This document shows, one piece after another, positions 1 through 6,564 of a DNA stretch of 9,150 bases. A model generated the notes under the pieces. That model had not been told where the DNA came from. It saw only the letters and a list, made by a program, of their open reading frames with translations, and ran no database searches. Location of the stretch: assembly GCA_037147175.1 (NCBI GenBank), contig JBAWVS010000070.1, forward strand, positions 1 through 9,150. Reading direction: 5' to 3'. This DNA comes from a bacterium (GTDB taxonomy: Bacteria; Cyanobacteriota; Vampirovibrionia; Gastranaerophilales; UBA9971). Within the stretch, counting starts at the first letter, position 1; the number at the start of each line of letters is the position of its first letter. Both the position numbers and the translations under genes were made by a program.

Positions 1-56
1 TGAAAGGATGATAACTTATATTTTTTTCTGTCCGATTTCTACGGCATATTATAAAA

Positions 57-734
57 ATGGGCATAGATTTAACTCAAATAGATTCTCTGGTGTTATCACA
101 TGGGCATAATGACCATACATGGGGATTAAAATTTTTACTAAAAATTTTAAAAGATAAATCTTCGAAAGTAAGTTCACCCGAGCTTATTTCTCATCCGTCA
201 ACTTTTATACCCAAAAGACATAAAGAATATGAAGATATAGGATTAAAATTTTCTCAAGACACTCTTTCTGAATATTTTAACTTGAATTTATCGACAACCC
301 CTTTATGGATAAGTGAAAAACTTGTGTTTCTGGGTGAAATAAAAAGGCGTAATGACTATGAAAATAAAACTCCTTGCGGACAGATTTTGATTAATGGGCT
401 GCAAGATGATTATTTGATGGAAGATTCGGCATTGGTTTATAAATCCCCAAAAGGACTTGTTATTATTACAGGATGTTCGCATTCGGGAATATGTAATATT
501 ATTGAGCAGGCAATCGAAACTTGTGACGATGACAGAATTTACTGTGTTATTGGAGGGTTTCATCTCTTAAATCCTTCAGACAAAATATTATCTGAGACTT
601 TAAATTTTATGAAAATGATAAATCCCAAAAACTTATATGCCTGTCATTGCGTGGATTTAAATACAAAAATCGAATTGTCTAAAATTGCTGCCATAAAAGA
701 AGTCGGTGTAGGATTAACTCTTACTTTTGAATAA
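57..734 (+). CDS. MBL-fold metallohydrolase (DHPS-like), N-terminally incomplete
   Basis: A metallo-beta-lactamase-fold hydrolase of the group often annotated 7,8-dihydropterin-6-yl-methyl-4-(beta-D-ribofuranosyl)aminobenzene 5'-phosphate synthase. Numbering from the ATG at 57, the metal motif HGHNDH is at residues 15-20, the family-typical GCSHSG at 139-144, GGFH at 166-169 and a terminal CHC at 196-198, so the metal ligands look intact. Relatives carry about 50 more residues in front, including an FDTG strand. Here the frame opens only at base 15, after an in-frame TAA at 12-14, and the codons before the ATG still read like family sequence (SVRFLRHIIKMGIDL). The ATG has no Shine-Dalgarno site, so it is probably not the native start. 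The gene is either 5'-truncated or frameshifted near the window edge, and may be a pseudogene. It lies 30 bases ahead of the transporter gene on the same strand. The true substrate is unknown. Confidence 0.75.
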   Translation: MGIDLTQIDSLVLSHGHNDHTWGLKFLLKILKDKSSKVSSPELISHPSTFIPKRHKEYEDIGLKFSQDTLSEYFNLNLSTTPLWISEKLVFLGEIKRRNDYENKTPCGQILINGLQDDYLMEDSALVYKSPKGLVIITGCSHSGICNIIEQAIETCDDDRIYCVIGGFHLLNPSDKILSETLNFMKMINPKNLYACHCVDLNTKIELSKIAAIKEVGVGLTLTFE

Positions 735-764
735 ATCGATAATATATATAAAAAAGGAACAAAT

Positions 765-1760
765 ATGAAAATAAAAAAATATCTTAATGGCTTAATTTTA
801 GTAGTTTTGCTGACAATTTTAGCTGTTTATATTCAAAATATTCATATTGTTAAAAGCTTGAGTTTGAGTGCGATTATTATAGCAATACTTCTCGGGATGT
901 TTATAAAAAATACTTTTGGCGTTCAAGAGAGCATGAACGAAGGAATTAAACTCTGCTCTAAAAAAGTATTAAGGCTTGCAATAATTTTACTCGGTTTTAA
1001 GCTAAGCCTTTTAGAAGTGTCTAAACTGGGATTTAAGGCGGCAATAATCATTCTTGTAATAACTTCAGTCACTTTGATTTTTACAAGGTATCTTGGAAAA
1101 AAGTTAAATATATCACGCAGTTTATCAATTCTTATCGGAGCAGGGACTTCTATCTGCGGAGCTTCGGCAATAGTTGCAGTAAACGCAGTTACAAAATCAG
1201 AAAACGAAGATGATGTCGCATTTGCCGTTGGTATAGTAACAATCTTTGGAACAGTATTTATGCTTTTATATCCGATTGGATTTCATGTTTTTCATTTGAA
1301 TACAATTTTTTATTCTTTATGGACGGGAAGTTCAATTCATGAAGTAGCACAGGTAGTAGCCGCCGGCTTTGCTGCTTCAAATCAGGCAGGAACTCTGGCT
1401 ACTGTGGTAAAATTGACAAGAGTATTGCTTATAGTTCCTGTTACTATTCTTTTAAGCATGAGAGAATCTAAAAAAGAAAACTCATATAAATTCAGTCTTA
1501 AAAATATAACAATTCCCTGGTTTGTTTTGATGTTTTTAGGAGTAATAATAATAAATTCTTTGAATATAATTCCGCAAAATATTTCAAAAGGCTTTATTAA
1601 TTTGGATAATTATTTAATGACAGCAGCTATGGTCGGGCTTGGGCTTGAAACAAGCTTGTCAGCGATGCAAAAAACAGGTTTAAAACCAATATATTTAGGA
1701 GCTTTAGCCTCCTTATTCATATCAATTTTTAGTGTAATAGTTATTTTATTAATAAAATAA
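765..1760 (+). CDS. YeiH/UPF0324 family membrane protein (putative sulfate exporter family)
   Basis: A 331-residue integral inner-membrane protein with about ten hydrophobic segments (for example residues 8-23, 35-47, 70-84, 92-107, 152-170, 219-231, 252-269 and 310-330). The family signature GAGTSICGASAI is at 125-136, followed by an acidic loop (NEDD, 147-150), TGSSIHEVAQVVAAG at 187-201 and KLTRV at 216-220. All are characteristic of the UPF0324/YeiH family (PF03601), and the length matches E. coli YeiH. Members are annotated as putative sulfate exporters, but the substrate is poorly established, so transport of a small anion is an inference. The start is supported by AAGGAA at 754-759, five bases upstream of the ATG. 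The gene lies 30 bases after the MBL hydrolase and is probably co-transcribed with it. A strong hairpin terminator follows 15 bases after its stop. Confidence 0.88.
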   Translation: MKIKKYLNGLILVVLLTILAVYIQNIHIVKSLSLSAIIIAILLGMFIKNTFGVQESMNEGIKLCSKKVLRLAIILLGFKLSLLEVSKLGFKAAIIILVITSVTLIFTRYLGKKLNISRSLSILIGAGTSICGASAIVAVNAVTKSENEDDVAFAVGIVTIFGTVFMLLYPIGFHVFHLNTIFYSLWTGSSIHEVAQVVAAGFAASNQAGTLATVVKLTRVLLIVPVTILLSMRESKKENSYKFSLKNITIPWFVLMFLGVIIINSLNIIPQNISKGFINLDNYLMTAAMVGLGLETSLSAMQKTGLKPIYLGALASLFISIFSVIVILLIK

Positions 1761-1775
1761 CTTGTATTTAAAATC

Positions 1776-1816
1776 AAAAAACCATCTTTGAATATTTATA
1801 CTCAAGATGGTTTTTT
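1776..1816. terminator. Bidirectional intrinsic terminator between convergent genes
   Basis: A perfect 13-bp stem (AAAAAACCATCTT at 1776-1788 with AAGATGGTTTTTT at 1804-1816) surrounds a 15-base loop. The A-run and T-run make it a terminator on both strands. It lies between the convergent ends of the YeiH-type gene (stop 1760) and pckA (stop 1843), so it should end both transcripts. Confidence 0.88.
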
Positions 1817-1842
1817 GAATGACATTATTTTAATTTAATATT

Positions 1843-3504
1843 TTATACAGCGACTGTTATGCTGATTTCCCGAACAACTTTTTCAAGAGCCTGAAGCGCG
1901 TCGGCAGGAAGCTTGTCTAATCCTGCTTTTTCTGTATCTCTTGAGCTTATAAAGTCAATTCTGTCTTTCAATCTTGCAACAAATTGCTGTTTATATTCTT
2001 CGTTTTTGAAACTTACATCAAAGTCTTCAATCTCCATAATTTCAATATCAGAGAAGTTTTCCCATTTTTTGAAATCAGCGTTGCCTTCAACAATTGCTTC
2101 AATAATTCCAAGAGTATGCTTAGGTTGTACTTTTTTGCCCATAAATGAACCGGTATTTAGGATATAGCAATCTACACCGTCATCAATAAGCTGTTTGAAT
2201 CTTGTGTAATCCATTTCAAGAGGATAAGTCCTGAACGGATTCGCATAAGGTTCAACTACAAGAGCGTTAGGATCAACTCCTTCTGCCAATCTTTCCGCGG
2301 AAGACCTTTTCGTAGCAAGAGTTGCACCCATTGCCGATCCCAGCGATGATCCTTTGAGTTTTAGGACAGGAGGAATTGTGGGATCCTGCATAAGCCAGAA
2401 AATCGCATCAATTGGTTCATCTACCCTGTCAACTCTGTTTGGCGACCATAATCTTGATTTGACTGCGCGTCCGTTTCCATTTCTGACATCTTCGCTTACA
2501 ATGAAAAGTTTTCCGTTCTCATCAGCAGCCACACCGTTGTTTTGAACTGTAATAAGAAATTTATTATCTTCGCAGCCCATAGGATAGTCCTGTGTTTTGT
2601 CAAAATAAGCAGGCTCAAGTGCAATGGAATATTTTTCTTTTACATTTATTATAAAAGCATCGTCATGAAGCACTGTTACATCGTATTTATTATCGTGCTT
2701 TGCGTGTGTAATTGTGGATTTTCCCGAACCGGAAAGCCCGAAAACCGCCACAGAATATTTTTTGTCATTAGTCATATTATATCTTTTCAAGCCGCCATGA
2801 CATGAAGCATAGCCGTTTCTGGCAGCCGCACACCAGCCAAGTGTTAAAGTTCCTTTTTTGTGTTCGCCAAAATATCTCATCCCTAAAATTGCAGCACAGT
2901 TGTTTTTTGGATCAAAGAATGTTAATCCGTATGGATAATCTGGATGTGTCCAGTCAGGATCAGAGAATAGATATATATCCCCTTCTTTAATCTTACGAGA
3001 GTCTTTATACATCTCGCTGTAAAGTTCATTGATGTACTGGAAGTTTAATAGCCAGCTGTACATTACGTTTTCGAAATCTTCGGGAATTAAAAGGTGTGCT
3101 TTAATCATAAAATCTTTATCGAGCCCGACATAAGATTCGGCATGATACATTAATTTGTATCTTGTTCCGTAAACGGCTTCTCTGATAATAGGAAGCAATT
3201 CACCCAGATCGCAACCCGGTTCTCCCACTATTACCCTTGCTGCGGAGCATCTTCCAACAACTGTACCGTCGTTAAAAAGAAGCACATTTGCATCTTTTGG
3301 AATACCCTGTTTTTCAGGCTCATAAACAGGCATTCCTGTTAATTCTACTGTACCGGGGCTGTTTTTTGCTAATTTATAAGCTTCTCCCAGTGTGGTGATT
3401 TTTTCAACGTTATTTCCGAAAAATGCGGATTGTAAAGTCGTTCTTACTGCGGAGGTTACACTTTTAAATTCTTCTGAATCAGTCAAATACTCGATTGTAC
3501 TCAT
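1843..3504 (-). CDS. pckA: Phosphoenolpyruvate carboxykinase (ATP)
   Basis: Cytosolic enzyme converting oxaloacetate + ATP to phosphoenolpyruvate + CO2 + ADP, used in gluconeogenesis or, in reverse, in anaerobic CO2 fixation. The 553 residues are slightly longer than the usual 530-540. The PEPCK kinase-1a P-loop is GLSGSGKST (256-264; E. coli has GLSGTGKTT), followed by a kinase-2-like HDD (280-282, E. coli GDDE). The substrate and metal region around 340-360 includes GRAVKSRLW, and the late LNTGSFMGKK (449-458) corresponds to the VNTGWNGTGKR segment of E. coli PckA. The Ser-for-Thr changes place it in a divergent branch of PF01293, but the fold and catalytic elements appear complete. The start is well supported: AAGGAGA at 3514-3520 is nine bases from the ATG. 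It lies downstream of the HEPN/MNT pair on the same strand, but a 144-base gap suggests its own promoter. Confidence 0.92.
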   Translation of the reverse strand: MSTIEYLTDSEEFKSVTSAVRTTLQSAFFGNNVEKITTLGEAYKLAKNSPGTVELTGMPVYEPEKQGIPKDANVLLFNDGTVVGRCSAARVIVGEPGCDLGELLPIIREAVYGTRYKLMYHAESYVGLDKDFMIKAHLLIPEDFENVMYSWLLNFQYINELYSEMYKDSRKIKEGDIYLFSDPDWTHPDYPYGLTFFDPKNNCAAILGMRYFGEHKKGTLTLGWCAAARNGYASCHGGLKRYNMTNDKKYSVAVFGLSGSGKSTITHAKHDNKYDVTVLHDDAFIINVKEKYSIALEPAYFDKTQDYPMGCEDNKFLITVQNNGVAADENGKLFIVSEDVRNGNGRAVKSRLWSPNRVDRVDEPIDAIFWLMQDPTIPPVLKLKGSSLGSAMGATLATKRSSAERLAEGVDPNALVVEPYANPFRTYPLEMDYTRFKQLIDDGVDCYILNTGSFMGKKVQPKHTLGIIEAIVEGNADFKKWENFSDIEIMEIEDFDVSFKNEEYKQQFVARLKDRIDFISSRDTEKAGLDKLPADALQALEKVVREISITVAV

Positions 3505-3520
3505 TTGTTATCTTCTCCTT

Positions 3521-3553
3521 TTGGCTATAAGTCATTTTGGCTAATAAGTCATT
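3521..3553. repeat. Tandem 16/17-bp direct repeat in the pckA leader
   Basis: Two adjoining copies, TTGGCTATAAGTCATT (3521-3536) and TTGGCTAATAAGTCATT (3537-3553), differ by a single inserted A. They end directly beside the pckA ribosome binding site (3514-3520). The position suits a tandem operator or a leader-RNA element, but the function is inferred from position only. Confidence 0.7.
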
Positions 3554-3563
3554 CAGGGGAATG

Positions 3564-3620
3564 TCTATTTATTAAGTGTACAGTATACATTAATTTTTGG
3601 AAAGACATAATGATTTATTT
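3564..3620 (-). promoter_or_regulatory. Candidate pckA promoter region
   Basis: On the minus strand TATACT (plus-strand 3583-3588) is a good -10 candidate. A poor TTATGT lies 17 bases upstream as a -35. The -10 sits in a short dyad, TGTA-n5-TACA (3577-3589). A start near 3576 would give a leader of about 70 bases containing the tandem repeat. The weak -35 would fit an activator-dependent promoter. Confidence is low. Confidence 0.3.
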
Positions 3621-3648
3621 ATTAACAATACGAAATACGCAAAGGGAC

Positions 3649-3978
3649 TTAAAGCGTTTTTTTCGTATAAAAGATTTTTCCGACCCTGTCTATATGTTCT
3701 TTTAAGGGTAAATGTTTGAGCGATTCATAATGAGTTATGTCAAATTTATACGGAGTAGGCAGTTCTTCTATTTCACCTGCAATTTTTGACTGCAATCTGA
3801 AATCTATATCTTTTCCAAAAATAGCAAAGTCAATATCAGATTCTTTTTTATAATTTCCTTTTGCCCGTGAACCGTAAATTTTTACAAGCTCAACCTGTGG
3901 AAATTTATTAAAAAATTCCAGCAAAATTTTTGTTGTTCTTTCAGAAAGACCGAACTGACTTAATTCTTTTTCACTCAT
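3649..3978 (-). CDS. MNT-type nucleotidyltransferase, antitoxin of a HEPN/MNT pair (MntA-like)
   Basis: A 109-residue minimal nucleotidyltransferase. The motif GSRAKG (36-41) with DID (48-50) gives the exact GSX10DXD active-site pattern, and D80 in KFDITHY is a good third metal-binding acid, so it should be catalytically active. MntA-type proteins neutralise their HEPN partner by adding AMP units to a tyrosine beside the HEPN active site. The start overlaps the end of the HEPN gene by 8 bases, implying translational coupling, and AAGG at 3987-3990 is a plausible ribosome binding site eight bases away. The length is typical of the family. There is no obvious terminator after its stop, so read-through toward pckA is possible. 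In older annotation it would be called a DNA polymerase beta domain protein (HI0073 type). Confidence 0.9.
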   Translation of the reverse strand: MSEKELSQFGLSERTTKILLEFFNKFPQVELVKIYGSRAKGNYKKESDIDFAIFGKDIDFRLQSKIAGEIEELPTPYKFDITHYESLKHLPLKEHIDRVGKIFYTKKTL

Positions 3979-4375
3979 CTAAGTGACCTTTTAAATAATT
4001 ATAAACTTGCTTTAGTTCTTTAAAATAAAAGTTATTAATCTTTTCTAAAATTTCATTAGTTTTTGTTTCATCATAGGTATGAGAAGTCAAATTTCTGTCT
4101 TCGAGCATATCAATCCACGCTTGACCGTTATCAATAATTTTTGCGGCAAAAGCTTCTTTTATGGTATCACGTGTCATACTTGCTTTTATTCCCTGATATT
4201 CCAAATAATCTTTTAAAGTTTTCCAGCCAAGTTCAAATGTATATTCGAATCTTTGAATTACACCTTCTTTTTCAAGATTGGAAAGATTTTCAATTTTTAA
4301 ATCCAGTCCTTCTTTTAAAAGATTATATGCTTTTTCAAAATTTTCAAATCTTTGCTTCCATCTTATATCTATCAT
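3971..4375 (-). CDS. HEPN-domain toxin, HI0074/HepT-like (nucleotidyltransferase substrate-binding family)
   Basis: A 134-residue all-helical protein of the HI0074 family (PF08780/TIGR01987), the partner of the adjoining MNT nucleotidyltransferase. RNLTSHTY at 94-101 supplies the HEPN ribonuclease motif RX4H (R94, H99) and the following Y101, that is RX4HXY. This tyrosine is the residue modified by MntA in characterised systems. Aromatic helices such as FEYTFELGWKTLKDYLEY (43-60) are characteristic of this family. The predicted role is an RNase toxin held inactive by modification (type VII toxin-antitoxin). AGGAG at 4384-4388, eight bases from the ATG, supports the start. It follows birA by 31 bases in the same orientation, so the pair appears to ride on the ROK-birA transcript. 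No promoter of its own is evident. Toxicity is inferred. Confidence 0.9.
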   Translation of the reverse strand: MIDIRWKQRFENFEKAYNLLKEGLDLKIENLSNLEKEGVIQRFEYTFELGWKTLKDYLEYQGIKASMTRDTIKEAFAAKIIDNGQAWIDMLEDRNLTSHTYDETKTNEILEKINNFYFKELKQVYNYLKGHLDE

Positions 4376-4406
4376 TTATAAAACTCCTATGAGGTTTATT
4401 ATAAAA

Positions 4407-5201
4407 CTAAAATTCCAAAATTTCTCCCATGTTTACAATTATTTCATTGCCGTCAGTGTAAATGACAAGTGAGCCGTCATCTGCAATTCTTTTGGCAATT
4501 CCTTTGATTTTGGTTTTGTAAGAATCAACCGTAATAGTACTATCCAGAAAATAAGCCCTTTTTACGTAATCGTCTTTTATAAAATCAAAGCCTGTGTTCA
4601 AAAATTCATCATAATTTTCAAAAAACTTATTAAGCAGCTTATTTAAAAATTCATCCCGGTCTATTTTCTTTTCTAAAATTAAATTAAGCGAAGTTGCAGG
4701 TCGATCAATTTTTTCCATATCTGTTTTTTCAAAATTTAAATTTATTCCTATTCCGAGTACAAGCCCCTGAAAAACATTTCCTCGTATAGAGGTTTGTGCA
4801 AGAATTCCCGCAATTTTAGAGAATCGTGCGCACTTTGCTGATGTTTTGGCTTGCATTGCCTCTTTGGAGTTTTTATTTTCTGCCAGCACGTCGTTTGGCC
4901 ATTTTATTACCGGTGATATTCCGTAAGTTTCCAAAACTTCGCATAATTTAACTGACAAATACTGCGGAATATTATTTAAAAAAGAATCTTCTCCGATTTT
5001 AATTGCAGGTTTTAAGACAAAAGAAATGTAGATGTTATCAGGCTTGTCAGAAATCCATTTTCTGTCAAATCTTCCGCGGCCTTCTGTTTGAATTTCCGCC
5101 ATTAAAACATCTTTATCCGAATAATCAGGAATATTTCTTAAAGCATGTGTATTTGTGGAAGTTATTTCAGGAAAATATATAAGATTAAAAGCTTGTTGCA
5201 T
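4407..5201 (-). CDS. birA: Biotin--[acetyl-CoA-carboxylase] ligase, monofunctional
   Basis: Attaches biotin to the carrier lysine of biotin-dependent carboxylases through biotinyl-5'-AMP. The 264 residues contain STNTHA (15-20), the biotinyl-AMP loop GRGRFDRKW (41-49), KWPND (100-104), KIAGIL (129-134), the GIGINLN strand (150-156) and a small C-terminal SH3-like domain from about 225. There is no N-terminal winged-helix domain, so it is a class I enzyme without the BirA repressor function. Unusually, about 22 residues separate PNDVL from KIAGIL where most homologues have only four to six. The extra stretch (about 107-128) is rich in Lys, Ala and Ser. The start is supported by GGAG at 5208-5211, six bases upstream. 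It follows the ROK kinase gene by 34 bases, suggesting an operon. Confidence 0.92.
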   Translation of the reverse strand: MQQAFNLIYFPEITSTNTHALRNIPDYSDKDVLMAEIQTEGRGRFDRKWISDKPDNIYISFVLKPAIKIGEDSFLNNIPQYLSVKLCEVLETYGISPVIKWPNDVLAENKNSKEAMQAKTSAKCARFSKIAGILAQTSIRGNVFQGLVLGIGINLNFEKTDMEKIDRPATSLNLILEKKIDRDEFLNKLLNKFFENYDEFLNTGFDFIKDDYVKRAYFLDSTITVDSYKTKIKGIAKRIADDGSLVIYTDGNEIIVNMGEILEF

Positions 5202-5235
5202 ATACAGCTCCGATTAAATAAGCATGATTTAATTT

Positions 5236-6192
5236 TTATGACTGTATAAGCAAGCTGGCTCCAACAACGCCTGCGCTGTTTCCAAGTTGTGCGGGAATAA
5301 CATTTAAGCTTTCTGACGAGATTTTTAAAGCCCTTTTCTTTATTGTTTCTTTTATCGGATTTAAGAGGATATCGCCAGCCTGAGCCACACCGCCGCCGAT
5401 TATAATCACTTCGGGGTTGAGAAGGTTTACCACGCTGCTCAAAGCAATCCCAATCCAGTATCCTGTTATTTCAAAGATTCTTAATGCAATATCATCTCCT
5501 AAAATAGCGGCTTCTGCGACTATTTCCGGTGTGATAGGAGAACCTGCGGCAAGTTCTTTGAACTTTGCGGATTTTCCTGTCATCAAATACAATTCAGCCT
5601 GTTTGACTATTGCAGGACCGGAGGCCACAGCTTCTACACAGCCTGTTTTTCCGCATCCGCAAATTTCACCGTTGTGTTCCTGAACTATTACATGCCCAAG
5701 TTCGCCAGCTGACATACTTGCACCTCTTACAAGCTGACCGTTAATAATTATTCCTGAGCCTATACCTGTACCTACAGTGATACAAACAATATTTTGGTAG
5801 CCTTTTCCTGCTCCAAATTTGTATTCCCCGAGAGTAGCTACTCTAACATCGTTGTCTATTTTAACAGGCAAGCCAAATTCATCCCTTAAAATCTTTGCTA
5901 AAGGAACATTCACCCATCCCGGAATATTTGGAAGTGATCTTACTATACCGTTTTCCGAATCTATTTGACCCGGACAGCCGACTCCGATGCCCCCGACTTG
6001 TCCTATAGAAACTTTAGATCTTGTTATACTGTCCCTGATTAAATTTATAATATTTTTGATAGTGAACTCATAGCCCATTTCGGCTCTTGTAGATGCGCTT
6101 TCTGAAAAAGCAATTTTGCCTTTTGTGTCTACAAGTGCAATTTTTATATTTGTCCCGCCTATATCAATTCCAATATTATAATCTTTAGTCAA
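5236..6192 (-). CDS. ROK-family sugar kinase (glucokinase-like)
   Basis: A 318-residue cytosolic kinase, probably glucokinase (ATP-dependent glucose 6-phosphorylation), though ROK members also act on N-acetylated amino sugars or fructose. Counting from the TTG at 6192: phosphate-binding DIGGTN at 10-15, catalytic region DNDVR (113-117, D115 the likely base), GTGIG near 141-145, GELGH (163-167) and the zinc motif CGCGKTGCVE (178-187). The signature ends with a C-terminal GGGV segment (267-270). I prefer the TTG start because AGGAG (6201-6205) lies exactly eight bases upstream and it gives the usual MTKDYNIGIDIGGT N-terminus. The longer ATG form starting at 6252 lacks a Shine-Dalgarno site and adds 20 hydrophobic residues not expected of a cytosolic ROK kinase. 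NDVR departs from the more common NDAN. No transcription-factor HTH domain is fused, which argues against a NagC/XylR-type repressor. Confidence 0.87.
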   Translation of the reverse strand: MTKDYNIGIDIGGTNIKIALVDTKGKIAFSESASTRAEMGYEFTIKNIINLIRDSITRSKVSIGQVGGIGVGCPGQIDSENGIVRSLPNIPGWVNVPLAKILRDEFGLPVKIDNDVRVATLGEYKFGAGKGYQNIVCITVGTGIGSGIIINGQLVRGASMSAGELGHVIVQEHNGEICGCGKTGCVEAVASGPAIVKQAELYLMTGKSAKFKELAAGSPITPEIVAEAAILGDDIALRIFEITGYWIGIALSSVVNLLNPEVIIIGGGVAQAGDILLNPIKETIKKRALKISSESLNVIPAQLGNSAGVVGASLLIQS

Positions 6193-6389
6193 TAATCCAA
6201 CTCCTAAAACACTACAAACTTTTGAAATAAGCAACAGACAAAAAATCTTCATACTTTTAATTGTGCTGAAGTAAAACTGAGAATTTTGATATTGCTGAAT
6301 ATTAAGATGTTTTTATTTTCTTAATAAGAAGGTATGACGGTTAAAATTTTTTGTCACCAAATTAGTTTATCATAAAGTTATTTAAATTT
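6193..6389. other. Intergenic leader region of the ROK-birA unit
   Basis: No convincing gene. On the minus strand GTGACA (plus 6352-6357) with TACCTT 17 bases on (6329-6334) is a weak sigma70-like promoter candidate for the ROK-birA-HEPN-MNT run. It lies downstream of the terminator at 6390-6413, which would explain how these genes are expressed independently of what precedes them. The stretch 6193-6252 is open in the ROK frame but is probably untranslated leader. Confidence 0.3.
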
Positions 6390-6413
6390 AAAAAAAAACC
6401 ACCATTTGGTGGT
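6390..6413 (-). terminator. Intrinsic terminator (minus strand)
   Basis: On the minus strand ACCACC-AAAT-GGTGGT forms a 6-bp GC-rich stem with a tetraloop, followed by an unbroken run of eight T (plus-strand A-run 6390-6397). There is no T-run on the plus side, so it acts on minus-strand transcripts only. The nearest upstream protein gene ends 285 bases away, so it more likely terminates the small RNA proposed between here and 6558. Confidence 0.8.
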
Positions 6414-6475
6414 CAATTCATCTCTGCTTTTTATGTTCTCTTCTTCCGTTAGTGTTTAAGTATAAAGGGGGTTAT

Positions 6476-6544
6476 ATGAAACGGAATTTGTATTTTTTCA
6501 AGTATAAGGATTTATTTTGTCGAAGTAATTATTATTTTTATTAA
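6476..6544 (+). CDS. Possible 22-residue small ORF antisense to the candidate sRNA
   Basis: ATG at 6476, preceded by a strong Shine-Dalgarno-like AAGGGGG (6465-6471) four bases away, opens a 22-codon frame ending in TAA at 6542-6544. The product is rich in aromatic and basic residues (MKRNLYFFKYKDLFC...), has no transmembrane profile and matches nothing I recognise. No good plus-strand promoter is visible. The G-run may simply be the complement of the C-rich sRNA loop, so translation is doubtful. Confidence 0.15.
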   Translation: MKRNLYFFKYKDLFCRSNYYFY

Positions 6545-6564
6545 TTGTTCCCTCGACACTTATT

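Larger units (their letters stand above)
6390..6558 (-). ncRNA. Candidate small RNA with C-rich loop
   Basis: No known RNA family is recognised; the call rests on signal arrangement. A promoter (TTGACA-N17-TTAAAT, minus strand) predicts initiation near 6558. The RNA would begin with hairpin 1: TGTCGAGG (6558-6551) pairing with CTTCGACA (6525-6518), including one G-U. Hairpin 2 has a perfect 7-bp outer stem TTCCGTT/AACGGAA (6486-6480 with 6450-6444) and an inner TATAA/TTATA stem that displays the loop CCCCCU (6471-6466). An intrinsic terminator ends it at 6390, giving about 169 nt. CCCCCU is complementary to purine-rich Shine-Dalgarno sequences, as in C-rich-loop regulatory RNAs of Gram-positives. 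An alternative is a leader of the ROK-birA unit controlled by attenuation. No folding or conservation test was done. Confidence 0.42.

Noticed and set aside
4376-4408. Ten-base direct repeat TTATAAAACT flanking the HEPN ribosome binding site
   Set aside because: AT-rich and short; one copy overlaps the birA stop, so chance or an old duplication is as likely as an attachment or target site.
5236-6192. ROK protein as a NagC/XylR-type repressor
   Set aside because: No N-terminal HTH domain; the kinase domain starts within ten residues of the chosen start codon.
6399-6404. CCACCA resembling a tRNA or tmRNA 3' end
   Set aside because: It is part of the terminator hairpin; no acceptor stem or T-loop is present on either strand.
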